A stretch of 64,000 bases of DNA from Corallium rubrum (Eukaryota > Cnidaria > Anthozoa > Scleralcyonacea > Coralliidae), in contig OZ036004.1 in NCBI GenBank assembly GCA_964035015.1, positions 9,572,468 to 9,636,467 on the forward strand, given 5' to 3'. The position numbers and the translations under genes were made by a program. This document shows, one piece after another, positions 30,770 through 41,955 of this stretch (position 1 is its first letter; every line of letters begins with the position of its first letter). The notes beneath the pieces are model-generated. The model had not been told where the DNA came from, made no database searches, and worked only from the letters and a program-made list of their open reading frames with translations.

Positions 30770-31570
30770 GTGTTGGATTAGTATAAACTATCAGATGTAG
30801 GTAGAAATTACTGTATATCTGGAGAGACCAGTTGTCACCGTGCTTGTCAACCCCATTCTTAGGCAAATAATTAATATTCCATGAAACAATAGGGGTTGCA
30901 AATAAAAGGTTACTCATTAGAGGATGATCATCGTTGCCCCCCGACATAGCTTACTGTTTGGTTTGTAGTTTAAAAACAAATCCAATTAAATTTAACAATT
31001 TTATTTGAAGAGAACAGCATGTTACAACGTTGCATAGCGGGAGAAAACCGTGATAAACCAGTCGCTTTTTTACCATAGAAATTACTATGGAAGCGTGTGA
31101 ATGTATTGTGGGTCATCCATTATACGTTAAAAGTGGGTAGTTGCACCGTATTAAGAGACCATGTGTTGTTTGTTTGGGCGTATTTGTATATCTGATTAGA
31201 ATGTACTGTACGTTAATATGGTATGTTCGGCTTGGAATTCGTAATGTTTTGTTATTTCTTGTTGTACACAATGCAGTTGTTATATCAAATGTTAATACGC
31301 AGAAAACTCTAATTCTATAAACGGGGATCTAGCCCACAACCTTACTGGCTATAACCAGTTCGGAAGGTTGCGGTTTCGGGCCCGTCCGTCGAGAGTTCAG
31401 CCGGAACTTCGTTGAGATCCACATTTCTCTCTGACGAAGGGCCTTCCCCCGAAACGTTAGAAACTTAGTATATTCCGATTTGTATCTCTACACTGCCTAC
31501 GCACGAATAAACGTAGATTATAAAAGTAGTGTGCTACAAATTTAACCAAATAAGATTTTACAAACTCAAG
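30770..31570. other. unassigned DNA with a retroelement-like GACGAAGG motif
   Basis: CTGACGAAGGGCCTTCCCCC, then GAAACGTT, at 31420 is a motif common near the 3' parts of non-LTR and Penelope-like elements. No coding remnant accompanies it. No other gene was recognised. Confidence 0.3.
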
Positions 31571-31579
31571 TAAGATTAA

Positions 31580-31661
31580 CACGTTGAAGCCTGACGATCG
31601 GTCTTTTGGCTAACGCCATACGATTTTATTCAGCGCAGGGAGGGGTCCAGGCATCAAAGTG
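31580..31661 (-). mobile_element. 82-bp TTAA mini-element, CACGTTGAAGCCTG end type
   Basis: TTAA flanks both sides (31576-31579 and 31662-31665). The ends CACGTTGAAGCCTG and CAGGCATCAAAGTG are inverse with two mismatches. Inside is GGCTAACGCCATACGATTTT, the CGTCTGGCGTTAGCC core on the minus strand. Confidence 0.75.
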
Positions 31662-31682
31662 TTAAAACCTATCTACCCTTAG

Positions 31683-31797
31683 ACATAGCGGGACTTATCT
31701 ATGGAATTCATTTGACAAATCAATTACTCAATCCAAATCTCTAAAACTATTTCAGAATAATCTAAAATCACTATTATTCACAATACCGAATTAGGAC
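31683..31797 (+). pseudogene. LINE (L2/CR1-like) C-terminal remnant
   Basis: The frame reads SGTYLWNSFDKSITQSKSLK, then LFQNNLKSLLFTIPN and a stop. G-x-x-LWNS-x-x-x-x-I followed by S-L-x-x-F-x-x-x-L-K is the terminal signature of L2/CR1-type reverse transcriptases. Only about 38 residues survive. Confidence 0.65.
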
Positions 31798-32077
31798 CGA
31801 ACTTCAAATAGAATCTATATAATATACACACGAATCATCATGACTTCTATGCTCCCCAGCAGGTACATGGTGATTGGTTTTGAAACTCGAATGAGTTTCT
31901 AAAAAACACCAATCTACCATTTATACCAAATATCCAATAAATATTCTTCTTCTTTTTCATTACTATTATTTATCAATTGTATATAATTATATACATTCAG
32001 TACACACTCTTGTAATTTAATTTAATTAACCCGCGTCAGTATAATATATTCTGTAATTAATACTAACTTTTTTTTAA

Positions 32078-32173
32078 CACGTTGAAGCCTGATGACGAGT
32101 CTTTAAGGTTTATTCTAGTGACTAATGCCATACGATTTTATTCAGCACAGGGAAAGGTCCAGGCCTCAAAGTG
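32078..32173 (-). mobile_element. 96-bp TTAA mini-element, second copy
   Basis: TTAA occurs at 32074-32077 and 32174-32177. The ends CACGTTGAAGCCTGATG and CCAGGCCTCAAAGTG are inverse with mismatches. The core ACTAATGCCATACGATTTTA is a diverged form of the shared motif. Confidence 0.75.
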
Positions 32174-32179
32174 TTAAAA

Positions 32180-33490
32180 CCTATCTCTTTGACACGTGGT
32201 TCAGCACAGGAAAGGTCCCAGACGGTCTTGACAGCGGAAGCCGATTACTTCCCGCTTGTCCAGTATGGTTCCTTAAATGGGGGTACCCTTCCCTCAGAGA
32301 TATACGCGGTGAAGTTTCTACAGGGAGGGACGCGGCTGCATAATCTATTCACACAGAATAAGAAGATTGTAGTTTTTCTTTTTCGTGTATTTGTTTCTGA
32401 CGTTCTAGTCATCTAGTGACCGCCCTAGTAGCTGCGAAATCATTGCTACTGTTTCCAACCACTTAATTTCTATGTGTCATGAATCAGATTTCAGCTTGAC
32501 TTTTTCAAAAACTTAACAATGAATCGTTGGCGTTGGCCAAACAGACACAGCTATCTCATTGATATTTAGGTATTTAGTTGTTGTGACAAGCGGTTCCATG
32601 GCATTTGCCTCAGCTATCGGGAGAGGAGGGAAGTTTGCTGAAAAAAGGTTGGGACACGCTGCTCTATATGAACGATTTCTGGAAATGCGTTACCCGCACC
32701 AAGCCTCGCCTCATAAAAAGCATAGCTGCATAAACGATTCTTTTGCTTTCACACGCTCAGCAAACTTCTGAAACGAAAACTTCGCCTCGTTGACTGTTCG
32801 TTCATAGAAAACTCGCAATATAGAAGGATGTCTCTTAATGTGGGATCATGCTCTTATATACTGGACTTCTAGGGAAAACAGTTTATATATGACTGATAGA
32901 GTTATTTAGCGTAAATAAAGTTAGTTTCATGTGACACACGTTTAGTATACACATGAGTATATAAACTCCGGAATTTATTTACCTCAAATGCTAATTTGAC
33001 ACCTCACACCAACTCTGAAATGGACCTTCCATATATACATTACTATAATAATGGGTAATTTAGTCTTTAGCATTTTAAAGTTCGAGTCATATTTTGCCGA
33101 TCTTGCGCGCATCTGTTTTAGTCTAAACTGAACGGATGTCAACTGCTTTTGTTTCTGTTCATTCCCATTGACACTGTTACTTTGATTCTTTTCATTTCTA
33201 AGACGATCCATCAAGCGAAACATTGGCATCTGGGGCATCTCGACTGGAGATCCATTCCCCGCTAAGCGAAACACTATCTTGACTCGTTTAAAATCAGTGA
33301 CCAGTCACTTTGCATAATGCGTGATCCGTTATAATGATAATAGTGTAGTAATACTTATATTAATGATAATAACTGATAGTACAAGCCTTTCAGTAATAAA
33401 TTGCTGCTCTCAATTAGAATCCAAAGCACCCTGCCTAGTTCTACGTTTTAATCACGTTTTGAAATATTTTTGTCATAAATCACTTGATAT
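32180..33490. other. unassigned DNA with a SINE-tail fragment
   Basis: At 32862-32925 GGACTTCTAGGGAAAACAGT, then GACTGATAGAGTTATTTAGC, matches the 3' part of the tRNA SINEs at 5565 and 14335. CACAGGAAAGGTCC is doubled near 32145 and 32205. The rest shows nothing recognisable. Confidence 0.4.
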
Positions 33491-33497
33491 GTTATTA

Positions 33498-33566
33498 CAC
33501 GTAACTTCAACACAGCAGCTAGCTATTACACTACGCAACTTCAACACAGCAGCTAGCTAATATAGT
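33498..33566 (+). repeat. 34-bp tandem duplication
   Basis: ACTTCAACACAGCAGCTAGC occurs twice 34 bp apart, with flanking ACGTA or ACGCA and TATTACACT or TAATATAGT. Confidence 0.8.
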
Positions 33567-33809
33567 ACGACTGTAGAACATTCTTTCTTGTTTTTTAGTT
33601 ATTCAACATCTACGAAAGCAAAAGAAAGAAAAACCAAAGAGAAACTCACAATACAGTACGTAAACAATACTTTTGATGTCTAGCTAGTATAAGTGCATGG
33701 TTATGTTGTTTGTCGTAGCATGTAGAAATCACTGACACACGGATAAGCTTGCTTGAAGAGTGGTGGGCGGAGTTTCAAAATACACCTATTCGGAGCAGAA
33801 GTGGAAAGA

Positions 33810-33915
33810 TGGTAAACTGCCGAGAATAGTTTTGATAACGAAATACTGACATTAGTCAAGCGGAGTCCTTCATCAGAGTAAAATCTCAGTATTTCGTTAT
33901 GAAAACTAGTCTCAG
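33810..33915. repeat. imperfect foldback around CGAAATACTGA
   Basis: TAGTTTTGATAACGAAATACTGA is mirrored by TCAGTATTTCGTTATGAAAACTA about 35 bp further on. The loop carries TTAGTCAAGCGGAGTCCTTC. Confidence 0.55.
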
Positions 33916-34069
33916 CAGTTCACCTTTTCACTTTGCCCCTATTCAGTCAAAACACTCCCTACGCGGCACTTTACTCTTTACACCTATTAAGAGTTTAATT
34001 AATGGTAGAAATAGCTTTCTCTTCTTCACAGAGCTGGTTTCTTGTATATTGAGCTTTCCAATATATATT

Positions 34070-34167
34070 GGAAATTCGAAAGAATTTTTACTTCCAAGCG
34101 AGGTCATAAGGGCTAATTTATACGCACATAAAAGAATTCTAATTCGGCGGCCATTTTTGAATAAGGT
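34070..34167. mobile_element. MITE, CCTTATTC family, right half
   Basis: GAATTCTAATTCGGCGGCC, then ATTTTTGAATAAGGT, matches the right end of the copy at 11962-12107. The left end is missing. Confidence 0.6.
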
Positions 34168-34387
34168 CTATCAGTAGTACACTTGTACACAAAAGTCCAC
34201 ACCTATACTTATATCAGATTACGCTACATCAGATATCTACCATATGGAGGCGTGTATTTAGAGATAGAAAGAAAATGTTTTTGAACGATCAAATCTGATG
34301 TCCCTGGATAAAGTGGGGGAATAGGATAAGATGAAATAACATATCATACACTATGAACACTCTGACAACATTATCTAAACAACTAGA

Positions 34388-34625
34388 ATATGATGATAAT
34401 CAGGCCATGTCCACTGACTAATCTAGTCTGCGAAGCAGACTGCTGCTCGACCGCTCCCCCCCGGAAGCGCCAGAACTACAGGGGGGAGCGGTCGAGCAGC
34501 AGTCTGCTTCGCAGACTAACACTAATCCGGCGTCTTTGGTGACCGAAAACGCTCTCCAGAGTGGAGACTTTCGAAGACGCCGTTTTTCTGCACCAATGTG
34601 GACGGCAAAAACGAAAGCTTTTGGA
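34388..34625. mobile_element. decayed MITE interrupted by a perfect 38-bp-arm foldback
   Basis: GGCCATGTCCACTGACTAAT at the left and CACTAATCCGGCGTC at the right flank the palindrome at 34422-34517. The repeated ACTAATC sequence on both sides suggests a target duplication of 7 bp. The outer sequence resembles decayed GCGTTTTC-type MITEs such as 35945-36045. Confidence 0.5.
34422..34517. mobile_element. perfect foldback, TAGTCTGCGAAGCAGACT arms
   Basis: TAGTCTGCGAAGCAGACTGC, then TGCTCGACCGCTCCCCCC, is exactly mirrored at 34480-34517 around a 20-bp loop. Each arm itself begins with a small palindrome (GTCTGCGAAGCAGAC). The lack of arm divergence suggests recent insertion or arm correction. 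Confidence 0.8.
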
Positions 34626-34805
34626 AAATGATGATGTCACGATTATGTTATCTTGGTTTCAGTCACCTAGCTAGAACTATTCATCCCCGAGCCCGGGCGT
34701 AGGGCCGAGGGCCCGGAGCCCGGTGAGGGTGCTAATCTCGACACGCGTGGAGTCATTTTACACGCGTGGACAAACGTGATATGCGAACGAATTTCTGTGA
34801 TCTGA

Positions 34806-34806
34806 A

Positions 34807-34838
<32 letters not shown>
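34806..34838. repeat. (AT)n microsatellite
   Basis: A TATATA run of about 32 bp, flanked by AATATTTA and GTGTGG. The minus-strand peptides of alternating Ile-Tyr are artefacts. Confidence 0.9.
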
Positions 34839-34842
<4 letters not shown>

Positions 34843-34849
34843 GACGGAC

Positions 34850-36120
34850 CATCCGCGGTTAAGATTGTGGAGTACTGGGGACAATATAGTTCTTGACAAA
34901 AAGATTTGAACGAACAACATAATTTATTCTTGACAAAAAGACTTGAGAAAGGAGTTTTTGGGAAACGTATATCACTTTTGAAAGAACAGAAACAAATCAA
35001 CATCTACGTATAAAGCAAAACAACGTCTTGAGTAGAAGGAAACCCGTCAAACCGAAACTCGAAAGGAGGAGAAAGCAAGAGTGAAGCTTGAAAACCGACG
35101 AAGAAATAAAGGCCGGCGAAACGGTTTTAGTTTACGGTAAAAATATAGAGCAGCCGCTCTCAGTAATCACGAACATTTAGTAGCAAAACTGTTCGAGTTT
35201 CCCAATTTCCTTATGTATATCCTATCACTGTTAATTTTGTTTTCTCTTTTGTGTGTCCTTAAAATTTTATCTGTGGCTGCCGTCTTAATATCTTTTTTCA
35301 AATAGTTTTCTCATTGTCAAAACCACTTGTGACTAACGTAGCTTGTCCATAATTTGGCATAAAAATCGGAAAAGGAGCATTTTTCTTCTTCTGTAAAACG
35401 CACAAATGCTGTTGAAATATTTATTAGCATGTAGGTGAAGACAATTTCAGCACTTTGAAATGTCATATTGCCGTGGAAGGCTGCCAGGTTTGAAAACTGT
35501 TTTCAGATGCTGTAGCGATGTTTTTTGTAAACATGGAAAGAAAGAAATGTACAATATAACCCTAATATTTTGACAAAATTTTTCCGCCTGCCTCGGTAGT
35601 CTGGTGGTTAACATAGTCGACTTGCACGGTAATATGGTTGAGTTCAAACCCTGGAAGCAACGTGCAATTTCTTTATCTCAATATTTCTCACGAAATATCA
35701 TCCTTAAATTTTTCTTTGTTCCTCGTTACCTTTTTCTTCAAAAAATAGATTTATTAAAACTACAGTTTTTTAATTTCAAACATTCTACTAGAATTAAAAC
35801 TATATTTTAATCAACAGGAGTGGCTATTTCCAGTTCCCCAATAAAAAAGAGCGCAAGGGGAATATCAGGAGGTATTTACAAAAATTCATGCAAAAGCGGG
35901 CGAGGGGTTATTGCGTTCATGTATTTCTAGTTCATAGCGTTTTACTAAACGGCGAAAACGATAGTGTGGATGGAAAACATTTGATACGTTTTCGATACGA
36001 GGTCTCTGTTTTCATTTGAAAACGGATTAGTGCGGACATGGCCTCACAGTGTCCCCGCGTCAGTGGCACTGGTCCAGAATTAATATAGTTAGCAGCGTCG
36101 GGAAAAAACTGCGGATTGAA
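34850..36120. other. unassigned DNA with a tRNA-like SINE head at 35584-35660
   Basis: TGCCTCGGTAGTCTGGTGGT, then TAACATAGTC, is A-box-like, and GGTTGAGTTCAAACCCTGG is B-box-like, at tRNA spacing. The acceptor and anticodon stems are poor, so a decayed SINE head is likelier than a tRNA gene. The rest of the stretch shows no recognisable gene. Confidence 0.4.
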
Positions 36121-36127
36121 AGATATT

Positions 36128-36494
36128 AGGGAGCTTAAGCAAGCTAGGACGGCAACGGCAATCTAAAGTTCAGTATCTAGCGGAAACCACGAATCATTTG
36201 CGTAGTATTGAATACATAAAGTATGTTTTTCGGCATTCAAAAGCTTCAGAGTTCTAAAAGGATTTTTGTCGCACAGTTTAAAGTCAAACTCAACTAACAG
36301 GTTTCGCCGTTTCAAGAGTTACCGTCGTCCTGAAGACGTGAAAATGATCTGAATAACGTTGTATGTAGAACGGGGACGGCGTTGGGATTACTCTTGGGGC
36401 TAAAAATTATTCATTTTCTTTGTTGTTTGAGGAAAAATCTATTGTATTAAGAACGTTGTCCTTGACGTTCGCGTTGTATTTGCTTAAGCTCCCT
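36128..36494. mobile_element. MITE with AGGGAGCTTAAGCAA ends, copy 1
   Basis: AGGGAGCTTAAGCAAGC at the left and TTGCTTAAGCTCCCT at the right are inverse, 367 bp overall. Internal landmarks (ACTAACAGG, CGTCGTCCTGAAGACGTGAA, GGGATTACTCTTGGGGC) recur in the copy at 45848-46218. It is noncoding. Confidence 0.8.
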
Positions 36495-36749
36495 AATATA
36501 TACAATCAGACGGAGTAACAATATATACAGGTTCAAGGACAGACCTCAAGGAAATGTTCTTGATTTTCTTACACTCTGCTAAAGTCAAGAGAAGTTAACT
36601 CAAGCCGAGATTTCAGAGAACTTGCACTTCGGGCGACAGGTGTAGCACGAAATTTCGATGACTTGTCAAATAAGTGACTTTTTGTGCCTGTGCGCACGCG
36701 CGAACTTGGGTTACTTTGTTCCATTGAAGTTTTACTATAGAGTTATATT

Positions 36750-37150
36750 AAGGGTTTTCTCGGTACAATTTGAAAACGGAACAAAATCATGCCGTTCAGG
36801 CCTTGCGTTTACACATACCGGCACAAAAATAACATGAAATGTTACAATACAATTACAATACAATACAATACAATACAATACAATACATTTTATTTAAACA
36901 CGATTAGAATTAAAGCATACAGCTTGTGGGGTCGTGTATTTAAGTCTATATTACAAGGGGAAAAAAGAAAATACTGTACTTATCAATAAAATTTAAAACA
37001 ATCTTCATGCCTAGGTGCAGTTTGCACAGATTCCGCCTCAAAATTTGCTCTCTTTATCCTCTTACTAAAACTGTTATATGGTGTATTTGCATACCGGCAT
37101 GATTTTGTTCCGTTTTCAAATTGTACCGGCATCGTGTACACGGGGTCTTA
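36750..37150. mobile_element. foldback with internal (TACAA)n
   Basis: CGGTACAATTTGAAAACGGA, then ACAAAATCATGCCG, is mirrored at 37095-37135. A pentamer array (ACAAT, about nine copies) occupies 36843-36887 between the arms. TTAA lies immediately before GGGTTTTCTC at the left. Confidence 0.65.
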
Positions 37151-37900
37151 GGCTACACACGGTAACGTTTCCGAGCGTTTTCGTATTGTTTCAAGTAATG
37201 AGCTGATTGTTTTCGATTCCCTTGAGAACAGTAATATATAAAGGTTAGGCCACCCAGGAAATCCCGCTTTGTGTTAAACCCACTGATATATTATAGCATT
37301 AGAGCATTAGACTGACCATGTTGTTATTGTGCAAGGTGTTACAAATTTGACGCCCACGAACTTCCTGACTTCGGTCACGCTTGGGCTTGGTCAGATATTT
37401 TTCAGTACAGTGATGACATTTTTTTTTAACTTTATAATACGGATATACACCTGGGAACAAGAGTGCTTGTTTTTGTTAATTTTTGTGCACAAGATATTCC
37501 ATTTCCTCAATTTCATGCGGATGCGCAGTGCTTTGCAGTAGAAATAACTGAAAGAATTAGTGGGTGAGCTGGATTTCACCTGGCGTTGGCTTGTTTAACG
37601 ACTTGTGCAGCTTTCCCATGCACGAAGCCCGAAATCATGTTTTCGCAAATACCATTTGAATTTATATAAACAAACACATGAACAAACGCAACTTGTAAAA
37701 TAAAAGTTGACCAAAAAATATTATTCAAAAACTCATTAATAATTCATGAGGAAAACACAAAAGAAAATCATGACCGTATCGTATCTTTATATGTGATAAA
37801 GATTTCTCCTGATTTACATAAACTTTAGCTTTGATTTTCTTGGCTTAGACAAGGTTATTTTTCAAACTAACTCCGCCAATCAACTTACCAAGTGGTTCGT
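37151..37900. other. unassigned DNA
   Basis: ATTAATAATTCATGAGGAAA at 37735 recurs as ATTAATAATTCATGAAGAAA at 53984 and inverted near 18615, each time close to a TTATCTGAT foldback, so these are flanks of one dispersed family. No gene was recognised. Confidence 0.4.
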
Positions 37901-37904
37901 TTTT

Positions 37905-38031
37905 GAAGCCGTATAATAAACTCGCAGTTCGTGTTTTATCAGATATAAAAACACTCGGCTTCGCCTCGTGTCTTTATATCTGATAAAACACTCCTGCTCG
38001 TTTATTATACAGTACATAAAGTTAATTTCTA
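37905..38031. mobile_element. foldback, TTTTATCAGATATAAA arms
   Basis: TATAATAAACTCGCAGTTCG, then TGTTTTATCAGATATAAA, is mirrored around a GGCTTCGCC loop. The arms are about 55 bp. It is similar in design to 18366-18470 and 54105-54250. Confidence 0.7.
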
Positions 38032-38184
38032 TTAGTCTACGTTAAGTTATCAAAAATTGTTAAAACATCGAAACAGTATTTCCCTGCCAACGCCATAACT
38101 GTTCTGTCTTGCATAGACATAAGGTACATAAAAATATCTCGGGAATTAAACAATTCGAATGAACTATTTACTTTATATAGGTTA

Positions 38185-38500
38185 TCAATAAAATTTACTC
38201 TGAGATCGGCGAACTTTGTGTTTATACATGCATATGACGTTAAAAAGTGTTCTCCATTCCCGATCTCGCGTTAAGATCGCAATGTTTACATAGTCTATTG
38301 CTGCATGAAACATTGCTGTATCGAGCAGTTTCAACAGGTAATCCGTATGAGCTGAAATCCTTAATTTTGTGACAGCTTGATGGTGTTTGAAATTGTGAAT
38401 TTCAGAAAGATATTTTTCACAACCAAAGTTAGTTTCAGTCAGTTTTTTGAAAATTCTTAACTTGTGAACGCAATCAGTAAGTCCGCTACCATGCACAGGC
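38185..38500 (-). pseudogene. LINE 3'-end remnant with frameshift
   Basis: The minus-strand frame contains LRIFKKLTETNFGCEKYLSE, then IHNFKHHQAVTKLRISAH. After RISAH the frame shifts. In another frame SNRLCKHCDLNARSGMENTF preserves the start of a terminal Cys-x2-Cys zinc knuckle. The same layout (K-FKHRQAVT-RLR, then LCPICKSK) is seen in the better copy at 57425-57718, so both come from one LINE lineage. Confidence 0.7.
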
Positions 38501-38504
38501 GAAT

Positions 38505-39020
38505 TGCGAAAATTAACTGAAGGAATAGAAATGCGAGTATGCGACTAGGTATAAATAATACGTAGACAACTACGTTTAGCAATAGACATTGCCACAGGAC
38601 ATGTCCTATATATGCTTTTAGGATAGTTGCCGCAATGGCGCCATATTTGTCAACGACCTCTATGCGGTATGAATAAACTGCTGACAAGTCGTAGATATTA
38701 CTTTTTACTAGGCTTTACAACAGTTCCTTTTTTGGGCTTGCCGTTCCAAACTGATCTGTTTTTCCGGAGTAAACATCTAAAGATAGAACTTTACGAATTA
38801 GGATTTGTAGTTTTATCGATGACTTTAATTAAATATTTCTGTAATGTCCGCCGATATAACAAAGGGTCTCATTTGAGTCCACATAAGGTTATAAGTTATA
38901 ACTCTTCAGACCCCATGCAGTTAATAAATATCACCCAGCTTAATAAATGTCATGACTTGCATTAAAGAGTTATGAAATTTAAAGTGAGTCAAGGTTTAAC
39001 TTAAATGCTTCATTCAATGT
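38505..39020. other. unassigned DNA
   Basis: The 112-codon plus-strand frame at 38627-38965 has no recognisable domain. It lies just upstream of the hAT MITE, and it is not supported as a gene. Confidence 0.3.
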
Positions 39021-39028
39021 GGTGTTGC

Positions 39029-39564
39029 CAGGGGCGTCGTGGCTCAGAGATTTTAGGGGTGGCCAAGAGCACAATTTTTCCGACAAACAACAAGGTTTTT
39101 CCAACATAGCTTCGCATAAACGATAAAACATACTTAATTCTGAATTAAATTCGACGATTGCCCAAAGTATAAAACAGACGTATTAAAGCGACAAAGCGTG
39201 CTGCTATGCTGTACGCAACCGCTACTAGTGAATTTAATACTGAAATAACAAAAAGTCAAAAGACAAACCTGGAAAGGATTCGCAGGAGCACCAGCATGTT
39301 TATATGGAATATGTTGGTGTTTCTTTACTCTATCCGTGATCCGAATGATATTTGTTGTTATGGCGAGATCGATAATCACTATCAAATGTCTTCTTGCATA
39401 GAAGACATTCAACTTTCCGACGTTTCGTTGTTGGTGGCGTGACTCAAAAGTGATAGTTATGACCGGAAACCGCGAAAAGCTTATGCCCGAATTCCGACAA
39501 AACTGTGTTGAACGACATTAGGGGGGGCCATGGCCCCCCTGACCCCCCAGCCACGACGCCACTG
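39029..39564. mobile_element. non-autonomous hAT element, CAGGGGCGTCGTGGC ends
   Basis: CAGGGGCGTCGTGGC at the left and GCCACGACGCCACTG at the right are inverse with one mismatch. GGTGTTGC (39021-39028) and CGTGTTGC (39566-39573) are an 8-bp target duplication with one mismatch and a one-base offset. Overlapping frames on both strands inside show no transposase motif. The subterminal GGGGGGGCCATGGCCCCCC near 39520 is a further palindrome. Confidence 0.75.
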
Positions 39565-39678
39565 CCGTGTTGCCAAATGTTTTAAGCTATTCTGTGAGAG
39601 TAACTTTGACCCATTATTGCTCAGCCTAGCTACGATGTCTGAGGGTTTTCACTTTAACAAGTATATAAAATCGTTTAA

Positions 39679-39873
39679 GGCCCGTTTACACAGGCGATTT
39701 TTGCTGCGATTTTTCTCTTTCTGACACTTGCGATCGAATGGATTGACTTACGAAATGTATCGGACCATTTATTGAGAGCTATTTGAGGTTCGATACTTTG
39801 GCGAGTCATCCATTCAACTCACATACATCTGGGTGAGAAAAATCGCAGTGAAAATGGTCTGTGTAAACGGACC
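39679..39873. mobile_element. GTTTACAC-class MITE with TTAA/TTCA borders
   Basis: GGCCCGTTTACACAGGCGAT and the inverse-type GGTCTGTGTAAACGGACC bound 195 bp. TTAA (39675-39678) precedes and TTCA follows. It shares GGCC(C)GTTTACAC termini with the element at 20731-20916. Confidence 0.75.
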
Positions 39874-39879
39874 TTCAGA

Positions 39880-40855
39880 GTAAAATAATATGAAAGGGGC
39901 CGTTTCATTACCAGAAATTTGGGACAAGATGGTGGCACGCGTGCGTATTAAGGCCCATAATAATGGAGATTCTCAACAGTAAATAATAAGGAGAGCACAT
40001 AATAATTCAAATTTTGCTTAAACGGTGACATATTTCTTCTTTTCCCGACTCCATTTGACTTCAGCATGGACTAAGGAACAGTTATAACTAAAAAACGTTT
40101 GCTTACTTCGACGACAAAGTACTTCCCTAGCTCGTCTTATTTTTGCACTGAAAGCGCCACTATCCATAGTGTTAGCCGTAGTAATCTTTGCAAACAGGTT
40201 CTAGAAATTGGCCAAATTGACCAACAACGTTATGGGCGATGCGAAGTGCCCGACTCGCGTTGCATTCGGCATGAGTCAGTCTACTTCGGGAGCACATAAA
40301 GGTCCTCATTTATCTCTAGCATAGTACTTCCAAAAGCGTTTGAACTTGCTTGATTTCACAGCCCTTTTCGTGCACGATTTAGGCGAATTCTAAAGAACTC
40401 AATGACCTGAATAATGAGAAACACCAGAATACAGTAGAATCACACTCATTAGAAATTCTAGAATACATAATTATATTATTAGGCGAATATAGCCGCTGAT
40501 CGAGAGCAGCGGCACAAATGACAGGAATGTGTAAATTACTGAAGTGCATGATAGGACAAGAAATTTACTACAGTGTTTTATGACTGTATTTAGAAGAACA
40601 TGAATTAAAAATGAAAAATAACTCTTACATGCCTTTCATGTACATCTTATCCGGTTCTTGAGTTATTATTGATTACGTATAAGTTAATTGTTTATGACCG
40701 GAATAAAATGTGAATAAAAGTTATTTTTGTTACATTAAACGGTCTTTTAAATACAACTCATAAAATTTTTTGTCATATTTTAAAGTCTAGAGCTTAAAGC
40801 GAAACGGTTGTACATTTGTACTATTAAAAAACTTAGAAATCTGAAGTGGTTAATA
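39880..40855. other. unassigned DNA
   Basis: No element or gene was recognised. Composition is AT-rich in 40430-40855. Confidence 0.35.
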
Positions 40856-40858
40856 ATA

Positions 40859-40987
40859 TACACTTAATGTCTGCTCCCGAGGGAAACAGTTAGTTTTGTT
40901 TTCTCGAGAGTCTTGATATTTCCCGAAACATCAAGACTCGAGGGAAAACAAAACTAACTGTTTCCCGAGGGATCAGACATTAAGTGT
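40859..40987. mobile_element. near-perfect foldback, CACTTAATGTCTGC ends
   Basis: CACTTAATGTCTGCTCCCGA at the left is mirrored by TCGGGAAACAG-type sequence ending GATCAGACATTAAGTG. The arms are about 60 bp around a short centre near TTTCCCGAAA. One arm also occurs alone at 11308-11352 beside a LINE fragment. Confidence 0.8.
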
Positions 40988-41477
40988 TTTGTTATATAGC
41001 TTGAGTTTTGCTGAATAATTTCGACGTTTATCAAGGGAAAGTACACAAACGAAAAGACAAACTGAAAGACTTACCAAAACATTTCGCCTGGCTCTGTAAT
41101 TTCACATCAAACAAACAAATATGAGTCTCAGAACAAAAGAACGAGCAATACATTTCTCCAGTTAATCCTCACACATGCTTTGAAGACCTAGAAATATTCT
41201 TTTTTTCTTGCCAAACAAGCTTTTGTTTATAGGAAACTGTGAAGAGTTCAAAGTTCTAGCGGTCAACAATTGACAACTTATTGACCAAGCAGGCAATAAG
41301 TTCTCAATTATTGCCGCTCGGTAGACATTGAGATTTAGCTAAGGTCATGTGACCACAAACCAACCAATGACAGTCATTCGTTGTATCCAGCGAAACTCTA
41401 GCTATATAACAATATACTTCATTATATAAAATAGTGTTTTATTGATGTTTCCACCACTAATAAAAACGATAATCTCA

Positions 41478-41543
41478 CATGTGTGATTATTTATGATAAT
41501 CTCACATGTGTGATTATTTATGATAATCTCACATATGTCGATT
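41478..41543 (+). repeat. 28-bp tandem repeat GATAATCTCACATGTG
   Basis: Three copies of GATAATCTCACATGTG, then TGATTATTTAT. The third is diverged and incomplete. Confidence 0.85.
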
Positions 41544-41599
41544 ATTGTGAAACACATTAGAGTTTACTGCTCTATTTTTGTGAGGAAATAGTACTATTT

Positions 41600-41760
41600 T
41601 TTTATATAATAAATAGAATACACAAATGCTTGGAAATTTGAAATTTATTTCTCGTGTTGACCAAGATATCTTACTTGTTCATTTTGCTCACTCGTGAGAT
41701 ATCCTAGTCAACACTCGAAATAAATTTCATATTTCCGCGCATGCATCCATGTATTATTCT
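41600..41760. mobile_element. foldback, GAAATTTATTTCTCGTGTTGAC arms
   Basis: AATTTATTTCTCGTGTTGAC, then CAAGATATC, faces the inverse GATATCCTAGTCAACACTCG, then AAATAAATTTC. The arms are about 45 bp and the loop about 30 bp (TTGTTCATTTTGCTCACTCG). Confidence 0.65.
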
Positions 41761-41865
41761 CTATATATCATGCATTCGTGCCTCTTTCCTCCGTAAAGAT
41801 TCTATAGACCACTATATAGTGCGCAAGTGTTCAATTAATTGAATGACAGAAAACTCTCGTCTTAT

Positions 41866-41955
41866 CTCGGGTGGAGTGGGCAATCTTGGGTGGAGTGGGC
41901 AATCTTTGGTGGTATGAGCAATCTTGGGTGGTGTGGGTAATCTTGGGTGGAGTAG
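41866..41955 (+). repeat. 19-20 bp minisatellite GGGTGGAGTGGGCAATCTT
   Basis: Five imperfect copies of a G-rich unit. Confidence 0.9.

Noticed and set aside
31417..31455. Possible hammerhead ribozyme core (CTGACGA, short stem, GAAAC)
   Set aside because: The flanking bases do not form the other two helices. The segment before CTGACGA does not pair with bases after a NUH site downstream, so only a chance core remains.
38627..38965. 112-codon plus-strand gene
   Set aside because: No domain or composition signal. It lies among a decayed LINE and a hAT MITE.
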